DNA from: Dehalobacter sp.
GTDB lineage: Bacteria > Bacillota > Desulfitobacteriia > Desulfitobacteriales > Syntrophobotulaceae
Length of the DNA: 64,000 bases
Assembly: GCA_023667845.1 (NCBI GenBank)
Contig: JAMPIU010000073.1
Span: 124,001-188,000, forward strand
Direction of reading: 5' to 3'
Positions 48,444 through 55,976 of this stretch are shown here, piece after piece; within the stretch, counting starts at the first letter, position 1, and each line of letters opens with the position of its first letter. Made by a program: the position numbers and the translations under genes. The notes beneath the pieces are model-generated. The model was not told the DNA's origin. It made no database searches and was given only the letters and a program-made list of their open reading frames with translations.

Positions 48444-49430
48444 TTATTCACCCTGAAGTAATATTTCAATTGCTTTACATTCATCAATATAATCTTTAGT
48501 CTGTCCAACCGTATCATATTGGCCCCATTTTTTATCAATTTCTTCTGTCTGCTTAAAATAATCGAGTGCTGTAAACCCTTGGTTATCTTTTGAATTTACG
48601 TCAACTCCAGTTTTTATCAAGGATTTTATAATATTATAATCAAATGACGCAAACTGATCCTTAAGTTCAATACTTGGAATTTTAGAGATATCTGCATTAG
48701 AATTCAATACAGAGCCACAAGCCCACATAAGTACTGTCCTACCCTTATTATCTCTTTCATTTATCTTTGCGCCGCTTTTTAATAATAAATCTGTAAGTTT
48801 ATTAGACAGAGTAAATCCTTTATCAAATTTGGAATCAACAGTTGCATACATTAGCAAAGTGATCCCGTCGCTATCTGTTTCATTAACGTTGTAACCATTT
48901 TCTATCAATAATTTAACAATATTGTATATGTCGGATTGGTCATCATAACGCTTTTCCCCTATTAGAATATCCTTCATCAGTGAGCAGTCATCGTATGAGA
49001 GATTGACTTTATGGCTAATTAATATTTTTGCGGCTTCATAGTTAACACCATCGTCAAAATTGCTGCATGCCCAAAAAATTGCGGGTACACCTTTAAATAT
49101 CTCATTTGGATTTGCACCTTCATCTAACAATTTTTTCAACTTGTTATTGTCATGCTTCATAACAGCATTGTTAACAGGGTATTCTTTAGGGTTTACGTAC
49201 TGATTCATTGATGCATTATTTGCAATTGTATAAAACCCAGGAAATGTAAATGCAGTTGGTATTCCAATTAATAACAGTACAATTGCTGCAATTAATAACC
49301 CTTTTTTCTTTTTTGTTTTTCTTTTCGCTAAATATATAATTAATAATATTAATCCAATAAGGCTTAATATTATTCCGAAAATAGAGACAAACCCTAATAT
49401 TGCTCCTAAGATCAATGAAATAAATCCCAT
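48444..49430 (-). CDS. Membrane protein with ankyrin repeats
   Basis: 328 residues. Two N-terminal hydrophobic segments (about 3-35 and 44-66), then ankyrin repeats from about 85 (NKLKKLLDEGANPNE, IVKLLIENGYNVNETDSDGITLLMYA, LLLKSGAKINERDNKGRTVLMWA, SLIKTGVDVNSKDNQGFTALDY). The repeats are presumably extracytoplasmic or cytosolic interaction surfaces; topology is not certain. GAGGAGG upstream. Single gene between sites 8 and 9. Confidence 0.85.
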   Translation of the reverse strand: MGFISLILGAILGFVSIFGIILSLIGLILLIIYLAKRKTKKKKGLLIAAIVLLLIGIPTAFTFPGFYTIANNASMNQYVNPKEYPVNNAVMKHDNNKLKKLLDEGANPNEIFKGVPAIFWACSNFDDGVNYEAAKILISHKVNLSYDDCSLMKDILIGEKRYDDQSDIYNIVKLLIENGYNVNETDSDGITLLMYATVDSKFDKGFTLSNKLTDLLLKSGAKINERDNKGRTVLMWACGSVLNSNADISKIPSIELKDQFASFDYNIIKSLIKTGVDVNSKDNQGFTALDYFKQTEEIDKKWGQYDTVGQTKDYIDECKAIEILLQGE

Positions 49431-49594
49431 ATTATTCCTCCTCTATTCACTATATTTAGCCAGATTACAATTATCAATAGGCTTTTCAAATTCCGCACTG
49501 GTGCGGAATTTACCAACATATGTGCAGTAAACCAATCATTTTATTCGTCCTTTTCCAATCCGCGCATGGATGCGCAGTTCCCGCATGGTCTTTC

Positions 49595-49669
49595 GCCTAA
49601 CGTCCCGCGAAGTTCCGCAGCGTCTTACTACATTCATATATTCTAAGTTGCGGAACTTCGCTGTTAGGC
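49595..49669. repeat. attC-like site 9
   Basis: Cores GCCTAAC (49595-49601) and GTTAGGC (49663-49669), perfect complements. Stem as in site 6 (GCGAAGTTCCGCA). Loop CGTCTTACTACATTCATATA. Left mini-hairpin GCGCATGGATGCGC (49562-49575), with a further hairpin TTCCGCACTGGTGCGGAA (49491-49508). Together they fill a 323-base gap. Confidence 0.87.
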
Positions 49670-49753
49670 GCAGTGTGGCCTTCAAATACTGAGGCTGACA
49701 GGAGGTCAGCCCCCAGACAACTGACCTACAAAGCCTAGATTAAACCGACAAGA

Positions 49754-50071
49754 TCACTCCTTATCATTATCAACTTCTGTCGGTTCTACGGCTCCTATTC
49801 CAAAGGTATCGCTTACGCCAAACCCATACAATATCTTCTTTGCAGCTGCTAAATGTTCCGGAACATGAGCAAGAAACCTCAGAAGAATTCTTTCGACCTC
49901 CTCGTCACTATAACCCTCAGGCGTTGAATAGAACTTGATTAAATCCTCCAAGTCCGATAACCAATCTGTCATATGGAAAGAAAGATCAACTGCCTCGCCC
50001 TCCTCAACGCACTCAAGGTTCAAAAGACTAGAAGATATTCTTTCTTTCAGTATGTTAAAATCATAACCCAA
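49754..50071 (-). CDS. Small acidic protein, unrecognised
   Basis: 105 residues, strongly acidic, helical (HMTDWLSDLEDLIKFYSTPEGYSDEEVERILLRFLAHVPEHLAAAKKIL). No known motif. TTG start with TTGGAG upstream. It could be an immunity or antitoxin-like protein by size and charge, but no partner is adjacent. Nearest array gene to the recombinase remnant. Confidence 0.55.
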   Translation of the reverse strand: MGYDFNILKERISSSLLNLECVEEGEAVDLSFHMTDWLSDLEDLIKFYSTPEGYSDEEVERILLRFLAHVPEHLAAAKKILYGFGVSDTFGIGAVEPTEVDNDKE

Positions 50072-50129
50072 GATATCAACTCCAATAAGAAAATTAACTT
50101 GGCGGCTAGGATGGCCGCCACCACATTGC

Positions 50130-50200
50130 GCCTAACGTCGTTTTCCCGCAATTATTGCGTATTACATCTAAATATGGAGGTAAACCGCAAGGGTTGCGGA
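50130..50200. repeat. Half attC-like site 10 or attI-like site
   Basis: One clear core GCCTAAC (50130-50136), reading GTTAGGC on the minus strand, preceded by the mini-hairpin GGCGGCTAGGATGGCCGCC (50101-50119). The following TTGCGTATTACATCTAAATA resembles the conserved loop, but no second core is present. It lies 30 bases from the recombinase remnant. Confidence 0.6.
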
Positions 50201-50229
50201 GATATTTCCTTTAGCAGAATTTACTTCTT

Positions 50230-50655
50230 TTAAACCTCTATGTCCAGTGCATCGATTGGGCTGTGTATTTTGGCTAGATCCCGTTGGCTTACATGGGTAT
50301 ATATTTCTGTTGTTTTAGAATTTTTATGCCCTAAAAGTTCCTGGATATATCTCAGATCCGTACCGCCTTCCAGCAAATGGGTGGAAAAGGAGTGTCTGAG
50401 TGAGTGAACAGATACATCTTTCTTAATATTTGCTTTTATGCAGGCTTCCTTAAAAATATTTTGAACACTCGTCAAAAACTTTGTAAAGAGAAAGAATTGT
50501 ATCCACTGATCTTGGTACAATCCAGCATCGCAGCCCTGAGTCTCCCACCTTCGCCCTTTAATAGATTTGATCTTCTCGACTCTTTCTGCCGTATACTCAA
50601 AAGTTACAAAGAGTTCCCTTTGATTTTCTTCCCGGGCGTTGACATATACAGCCAT
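50230..50655 (-). pseudogene. Tyrosine recombinase remnant with internal deletion
   Basis: 141 codons. The C-terminal half keeps [35 protein letters not shown], i.e. the catalytic His-x-x-Arg, the second His and the nucleophile Tyr, and ends with SPIDAL as integron integrases do. The N-terminal 40 residues ([23 protein letters not shown]) match an N-terminal segment found in some XerD-like recombinases. About 150 to 170 residues between them, including the first catalytic Arg, are missing. ATG with GGAG upstream. Whether the parent was IntI or XerD-like cannot be decided from this remnant. Confidence 0.8.
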
Positions 50656-50862
50656 CTTTCTGCTCCATTCTTACATAATGGAAATATTACTAATAAATAC
50701 CATTACAAAAATATTTTAACTTCTTTAATTTGCATGGTCAATCCTGAAAAATAATTTTGGTATTATTTAGGGAACTCCTTTTTATGTCATATGCGTTTAT
50801 CCGAATAAACAGCTTCAAGCGCTTTGGAACCAGTACGGTGAAAGCAATTTTGAGCTTGTAGT

Positions 50863-50906
50863 ATACCTCCTCGAATTCGGATTCGGCTCCGAATTTGAGG
50901 AGGTAT
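50863..50906. repeat. 19-bp inverted repeat downstream of the DUF3102 gene
   Basis: ATACCTCCTCGAATTCGGA and TCCGAATTTGAGGAGGTAT pair with one mismatch around TTCGGC. The core TTCGGATTCGGCTCCGAATT recurs inside the DUF3102 gene at about 51527-51546. The rest of 50656-50933 holds no gene I can support. Confidence 0.6.
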
Positions 50907-50933
50907 GCCGTCCAGCTCCGTTCTCTTTTTTCC

Positions 50934-51854
50934 TTACTGCCCATCTCCGCAGGGGCAAGCTTCCCTGCTCCACGCCTCGTCTTTACGCCACACATCCATA
51001 AGATCGCAAACCTTATTCTTATAAATGATATACGTCTCCTTGTCATTAGGGGCGATTTCGCGCAGCTTTTGCTTTACTTCCCTAACGGTTTGATCCAAGT
51101 TTTCACAGAGGAAGGCGAGATGGTTAGCCCTGACTTTGAGCGAACTCTTCATGAAGTTATTTCTCATCCTCTCGTAGCTCTGGGCGGATGAGCTTTTTCG
51201 GAGCGATTCCAACGAATCATTCAGCTGTCTGGCCGTTATAGCGAGTTCTTCTTTGGACGCCTTGACGTTCTCCAATTGGGCCTTTAGATTGGCGAGTTCC
51301 GCAGTCAGCTCGGTGATGGTACCACCTTGGTCTTCCACTTTTTTCTGGAAGTCCGCGTTCTCTTGCTGGGTCTGGTCTTTTTCTTGCCGGGCCTGCGTCC
51401 GTTCCTTGACCGCCTGACGCAGTTCCTGGGTGGTCATGCCTTCGACATCCATATCGACGATGAATTGCGCCCGTTCCTCCTTCGGGATACCTAAAAGAAG
51501 CACCGCCTGGCTGTAGTTTAATTTCGGATTCGGCTCCGAATTTGAGTTGGTAAGCTGTCCTTCTCCATACTCTTTGAAGATACGCATCAGTTTATTGGCC
51601 CTGCTTTGGGAGAAATCGACCGACTCCTCCAGCCACTTGCCCCATTCTCCAAACTTAAGAAAGGCTTTGGCCTCCGTCAACCGTCTTCCAATCTCGACGA
51701 TAGCGGTAAGGTAGATATTCTCAGCCTGATATTTGATCATGTTAATCTCAGCCGCTATGACATGCGGCGTACGTCCGCTGATGACATCAGGTACTGTATT
51801 GCTTACTGGATCATTCTCCGGATCGGTTGCTGTATCCTTTGCTGGATACATCAT
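50934..51854 (-). CDS. DUF3102 domain protein with coiled coil
   Basis: 306 residues from the ATG at 51854, with AAAGGAGTG upstream. The N-terminal DUF3102 region (HVIAAEINMIKYQAENIYLTAIVEIGRRLTEAKAFL, FSQSRANKLMRIF) resembles phage and plasmid DNA-binding proteins. A long coiled coil follows (about 160-225), then a helical C-terminus. Function unknown. A decayed copy is at 42680-43126. The flanking recombinase remnant and repeats suggest mobile origin. Confidence 0.75.
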   Translation of the reverse strand: MMYPAKDTATDPENDPVSNTVPDVISGRTPHVIAAEINMIKYQAENIYLTAIVEIGRRLTEAKAFLKFGEWGKWLEESVDFSQSRANKLMRIFKEYGEGQLTNSNSEPNPKLNYSQAVLLLGIPKEERAQFIVDMDVEGMTTQELRQAVKERTQARQEKDQTQQENADFQKKVEDQGGTITELTAELANLKAQLENVKASKEELAITARQLNDSLESLRKSSSAQSYERMRNNFMKSSLKVRANHLAFLCENLDQTVREVKQKLREIAPNDKETYIIYKNKVCDLMDVWRKDEAWSREACPCGDGQ

Positions 51855-52102
51855 GATATCCACACTCCTTTGGACCAATTTCACTTATAGGATATGTGGC
51901 CATGCTTAAAAGTGTACTACCTCAGTCGTTAAGCTTTTTATTATAGAGAAGTACCTTTCTTATTTCCTTTCTTACTTCCCCCAAATGTGTACGCTTCACC
52001 TTGCTGTTGCCAGTTTCGGCGCAACACTCGATATGGGTGGTTGGCTAGACCTTGCCCAGCAAGGACTTTCACCTTGCAGGAAGTACCAAGCTTTGCTTGG
52101 CG

Positions 52103-52178
52103 CACTAACGTTTAGGGGTTCCCGCTGCGCCCTAACCGCATGCATCATTCTCCAAGTGGCGGGAACCCCGTGTTGTAT
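52103..52178. repeat. attC-like site 11
   Basis: Cores CACTAAC (52103-52109) and GTTGTAT (52172-52178). Stem GGGGTTCCCGC/GCGGGAACCCC. Loop with CGCATGCATCATTC, like site 8. Left mini-hairpin CCAAGCTTTGCTTGG (52086-52100), another CCTTGCCCAGCAAGG at about 52049, and right flank GCCCTCAGACTCAGA. Lies beyond the recombinase remnant. Confidence 0.83.
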
Positions 52179-52213
52179 GAAGCCGTACGCCCTCAGACTC
52201 AGAGGCCGCCACA

Positions 52214-52256
52214 TAGAAGTATTGCTAACCACAAAAAATGGTTAGCAATACTTCTA
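52214..52256. repeat. Perfect 18-bp hairpin after nrdG
   Basis: TAGAAGTATTGCTAACCA and TGGTTAGCAATACTTCTA around a loop containing six As (Ts on the minus strand). Immediately downstream of nrdG, so probably its terminator, although no T-run follows the stem. Confidence 0.6.
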
Positions 52257-52270
52257 TTCATACTAATCTT

Positions 52271-52942
52271 CTATTTCAGGCCACGGACAGGACAATTCAG
52301 CTTCTCTCCCATTTCTTTGAGCCATGAGTCAGGATAAGCATCATAAGTTTTCCCGTCGAGCACGCCCTGGGGGGACTGCCGAAACTGCTGGAGCACCCAG
52401 GGAGTTTCATTTCCGAGGAACTCACGGATTAGCTTTAGATCTTCAAATGTATGCCAGACCGGCAGTACCGTAGTTCTGAATTCGTATGCAATTGTACTCG
52501 CCCTGATCCATTGGATGGTTTCAAACGCCGCCTCTCCGCTGTTTTTGCACGCGGTCAGCTTCTCGTATTTATCAGGAGTACATTTAATATCCATGGCAAT
52601 ATAGTCCAGGAAAGGAGCCAGCTCCCGGAGTTTTTCCGGGCTGCTTCCATTGGTATCCAATTTCACCTTGAAACCGAGCGCTTTGACCTCTCTTACAAAG
52701 GGATTCAGATCCGGGGATAAAAGCGGCTCCCCGCCAGTAAGACAAACACCGTCCAGTAATCCTTTCCTGGTCTTCATAAATTCAATGACAGCAGAAGGAG
52801 AAGTCCGCGACTTCTCCTTCTTGTTGACCAAAGCAGGGTTATGGCAGTAGCCACACTGGAAATTACAACCTCCAAAAAAGACCGTTGCTACGATATGTCC
52901 AGGATAATCGACAAGAGAGAAAGGTTCAATATCCATTAGCAT
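52271..52942 (-). CDS. nrdG: Anaerobic ribonucleotide reductase activating enzyme
   Basis: Radical-SAM enzyme that puts the glycyl radical on NrdD. 223 residues. FFGGCNFQCGYCHNP carries the CxxxCxxC cluster, CLTGGEPLL is the SAM-binding motif and YIAMDIKC follows. Third gene of nrdR-nrdD-nrdG. Confidence 0.92.
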   Translation of the reverse strand: MLMDIEPFSLVDYPGHIVATVFFGGCNFQCGYCHNPALVNKKEKSRTSPSAVIEFMKTRKGLLDGVCLTGGEPLLSPDLNPFVREVKALGFKVKLDTNGSSPEKLRELAPFLDYIAMDIKCTPDKYEKLTACKNSGEAAFETIQWIRASTIAYEFRTTVLPVWHTFEDLKLIREFLGNETPWVLQQFRQSPQGVLDGKTYDAYPDSWLKEMGEKLNCPVRGLK

Positions 52943-53033
52943 CTGCGATCACCAATCCTTGTTCTGCTTTATACTAAATACCTGTACTCGTAAAAGTTTC
53001 TGCATAAAATAGATACGTTGTGACAACTTACCC

Positions 53034-55157
53034 TTACTTTGCTACGCCGTCAAACAGACTTGGAGTGATTCCCATAACACGGTATTTGACGGTTTCTTTT
53101 TTCTCTTCCTGTTTGCCGGGGTTCATGGCGGAGATCGGTCTATAGAACCCGGTGACCCTCGTCATGACCAGAGTTTCCCTGCCGCACTCGGGGCAGTTGA
53201 AATGCTCGCCTTTGATATACTTGTGGTCTTCGCAGATGCTGAAAGTCGGAGTCAGCGTGAAATACGGCAGCTGGAAGTTCTCAAACACCCTGCGTACGAC
53301 GGCCTTGGCGACGGCAAGATCATCGAGACTTTCAGCCAGATAACCGTGAAGCACGGTCCCGCCGGTATAAAGCGTCTGCAGGTCATCCTGAAGCTCGACG
53401 GCGCGGAACAGGTCGCTGGTATAGCCCACAGGCAGGTGGGTGGAGTTCGTATAATACGGTTCATTGTCGCCGGCCGTAATCATATCGGGATAGTGCTTTT
53501 TGTTGATTTTGGCCAGACGGTAGCTCGTACCTTCCGCCGGTGTTGCTTCGAGGTTATAGAGGTCTCCGTCTTGCTCCTGGAATTCCTGGATGCGGTCTCT
53601 CATATAGTTCAATGTTTCCTTGGCAAAATTCTGTCCGAAAACGGTGGTGATGTCATCGGCGTCCGAAGTAAAATTACGGATCGCTTCATTCATGCCGACT
53701 AGACCGATCGTCGAAAAGTGGTTCGTCCAGTACTTGCCAAATCGTTTTTTAATATCTCTCAGATAAAATTTAGTATAGGGATACAAGCCGTTGTCCGTCA
53801 GGATCTCCAGCGTTTTGCGTTTGGTCTGCAGCGAGGACCGGGCGATATTCATGTGGTTATCGATCAGTGTGATGAACTGATCCCAGTTGCCTTTAGCCAG
53901 ATAGCCGTACAACGGCAGGTTCAGGGTTACAACTCCAATGCTTCCTGTGAGCGGATTGGCTCCGAACAGGCCACCGCCGCGTTTTCTGAGTTCCCTGTTG
54001 TCCAGACGCAGACGGCAGCACATGCTTCTGGCGTCCTCCGGATTCATATCGGAGTTGATAAAGTTCGCAAAATACGGGATTCCGTATTTATCGGTCATTT
54101 TAAAGATCGCTCTCGATACTTCACTGTTCCAGTCAAAGCCCTTCGTGATGTTGTATGTCGGGATCGGGAAGCTAAAAATATTGCCGTCAGCGTCCCCTTC
54201 AAGCATGACCTCGCAGAACGCCATATTGATGATATCCATCTCAGCTTGATATTCCCGGTACGGCGTATCCAGGAATTTGCCGTCAACGACAGCAGGCTCA
54301 TCTTTGATGGCCGATTCGGCCGCCCGCACATCGAGCGTAATATTAAAAAATGGAGACTGGAAACCCACCCGGGTCGGGACATTGACATTAAAAATAAATT
54401 CCTGAATCCCCTGTTTGACTTGTTTATAATCGAGGTTATCCACTCTGACGAACGGAGCAAGATAGGTATCAAAGCTGGAGAGCGCCTGAGCACCGGCAGC
54501 TTCTCCCTGTAAGGTATAAACGAAATTAACGATCTGTCCGAGTGCGGAACGGAAGTGTTTGGCCGGTTTGGAGGTCGTTTTGCCTTCCGCGCCCCTAAAA
54601 CCCACCAGAAGCAGATCTTTGAGATCCCAGCCGACGCAATATGGAGCAAGGTCTCCCATGTCATGATTGTGTAAAGCACCGGAATCGTGCGCTTTGCCGA
54701 CTTCAGACGGAAGCAGAGATTGCCAGAAAGCATTGGTCGCTTTGCTGGTTACAAACCGGTTAAGCCCCTGAACCGAAAATCCCATATTGGAATTCTCTTT
54801 GATTTCCCAGGTTCCCAGCCCCAGGTAATCAGAGAATAATTTATTGTTATCGTTTTTGGCGCTTTCCTGATTTCGAATGATTTCATGCTGGAAGCGGTAC
54901 CGGATATATGCTCTGGCGACATTGGTATTTCCTGTCTGCATCAGGACATCTTCGACTTTGTCCTGAATCTGCTCGATTTGGAAGCCTTCATTCTTACTGT
55001 AAGCAGCTTCCAATTCCGAGAATACCCTGTCGGTAACAATCTTCGCCCAGTTGGTGACATTGGGGGTCTCGGTAGCGATAAAAGCCTTTTCTACCGCCTT
55101 GCAAATCTTCTCCTGATTAAAAATTTCTCTTCTTCCATCCCTTTTCACAACGTACAT
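53034..55157 (-). CDS. nrdD: Anaerobic (class III) ribonucleoside triphosphate reductase
   Basis: Reduces NTPs to dNTPs without oxygen. 707 residues. The N-terminal ATP-cone (VVKRDGRREIFNQEKI) gives allosteric control. The C-terminus has the zinc site (CEDHKY...CPEC) and the glycyl-radical loop RVTGFYRP. AGGAGG precedes the ATG. The nrdG gene that activates it lies 91 bases downstream, and nrdR 83 bases upstream. Confidence 0.96.
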   Translation of the reverse strand: MYVVKRDGRREIFNQEKICKAVEKAFIATETPNVTNWAKIVTDRVFSELEAAYSKNEGFQIEQIQDKVEDVLMQTGNTNVARAYIRYRFQHEIIRNQESAKNDNNKLFSDYLGLGTWEIKENSNMGFSVQGLNRFVTSKATNAFWQSLLPSEVGKAHDSGALHNHDMGDLAPYCVGWDLKDLLLVGFRGAEGKTTSKPAKHFRSALGQIVNFVYTLQGEAAGAQALSSFDTYLAPFVRVDNLDYKQVKQGIQEFIFNVNVPTRVGFQSPFFNITLDVRAAESAIKDEPAVVDGKFLDTPYREYQAEMDIINMAFCEVMLEGDADGNIFSFPIPTYNITKGFDWNSEVSRAIFKMTDKYGIPYFANFINSDMNPEDARSMCCRLRLDNRELRKRGGGLFGANPLTGSIGVVTLNLPLYGYLAKGNWDQFITLIDNHMNIARSSLQTKRKTLEILTDNGLYPYTKFYLRDIKKRFGKYWTNHFSTIGLVGMNEAIRNFTSDADDITTVFGQNFAKETLNYMRDRIQEFQEQDGDLYNLEATPAEGTSYRLAKINKKHYPDMITAGDNEPYYTNSTHLPVGYTSDLFRAVELQDDLQTLYTGGTVLHGYLAESLDDLAVAKAVVRRVFENFQLPYFTLTPTFSICEDHKYIKGEHFNCPECGRETLVMTRVTGFYRPISAMNPGKQEEKKETVKYRVMGITPSLFDGVAK

Positions 55158-55240
55158 GGCTTAGTCCTCCTGCTCCCATATATATTTATTTGCATGGATA
55201 TCCTGTCTTTATCGCAAGGATCTCAATTTGGGGGGCTGTT

Positions 55241-55699
55241 TTATTTGCGACGCTTTACCAGTCCGTTCAACTCTTCCATAAACTTCTGAATATCCTTGAA
55301 CTGCCTGTAAACAGAAGCAAAGCGAATATACGCAATTTCATCTGCTGCAAACAGTTTTTTCATGACGGCTTCGCCGATCAATTCGCTCGGCACTTCGCGG
55401 TCGTTGATATCACGCATTTCTCTTTCGATATCGGTGACCATTGTTTCCAGCTGTTCGGTAGACACGGGGCGTTTTTCACAGGCCTTGTTCAAGCCTGACA
55501 GCAGTTTATGACGGGAAAAGGGCTCTCTTCTGCCATCCTTTTTCACGACAATCAGCTGAAAATCCTCGTAGCGCTCATACGTCGTAAAACGCTTTGTGCA
55601 GACATCGCATTCCCGTCTGCGTCGGATAGCAGTGCCTTCCTCAATCTGTCTGGAATCCAGCACCTTCGTGTCGTCACTCTGACAAAAAGGACAGCGCAA
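55241..55699 (-). CDS. nrdR: Transcriptional repressor NrdR
   Basis: 152 residues. Zinc ribbon RCPFCQ...CDVC at the N-terminus and an ATP-cone ([16 protein letters not shown]) that senses dATP/ATP. I use the TTG at 55699 with AGGAAGG nine bases upstream, giving the usual MRCPFC start; an ATG at 55708 has no room for its ribosome site. It represses reductase genes, here presumably its own operon. Confidence 0.93.
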   Translation of the reverse strand: MRCPFCQSDDTKVLDSRQIEEGTAIRRRRECDVCTKRFTTYERYEDFQLIVVKKDGRREPFSRHKLLSGLNKACEKRPVSTEQLETMVTDIEREMRDINDREVPSELIGEAVMKKLFAADEIAYIRFASVYRQFKDIQKFMEELNGLVKRRK

Positions 55700-55742
55700 T
55701 ACCCTCATCCTTCCTATATCTTGTATATTCCTTATTTTATCA

Positions 55743-55758
55743 ACACTACATATAGTAA
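55743..55758. promoter_or_regulatory. NrdR box upstream of nrdR
   Basis: ACACTACATATAGTAA matches the NrdR consensus acaCwAtATaTwGtgt in most positions and lies about 45 bases before the nrdR start. A second box is not clear. Confidence 0.65.
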
Positions 55759-55976
55759 GCAATAGCCTTTTATTGGCGTTTTTATGCATCTAAGGCCTTC
55801 TATATGGATTATTTTACGTTTTACTTGCGATTTTAGTTCTTGGAGATTTCATGCAAAACATTACTTAAGTCCCATATCATTGCAAAATAAATAAATCAAG
55901 ACAAACACACTTCCGTCAAAAAAACATATCCTTTTATTGTAAATATATTCCATTATAACCATAAGGAGGAATCCCC

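Noticed and set aside
50738-51046. 102-codon minus-strand frame overlapping the DUF3102 3' end
   Set aside because: It overlaps the DUF3102 gene out of frame and runs through a long palindrome. No family recognised.
37718-52178. CRISPR array
   Set aside because: The repeats are about 0.5-2.5 kb apart, are inverted hairpins with variable stems, and no cas gene is present.
51985-52245. Open frames across attC-like site 11
   Set aside because: They translate the repeat itself, on both strands, and have no ribosome site.
53202-54512. Long plus-strand open frames opposite nrdD
   Set aside because: They have no family motifs or ribosome sites and are antisense to a clearly conserved gene.
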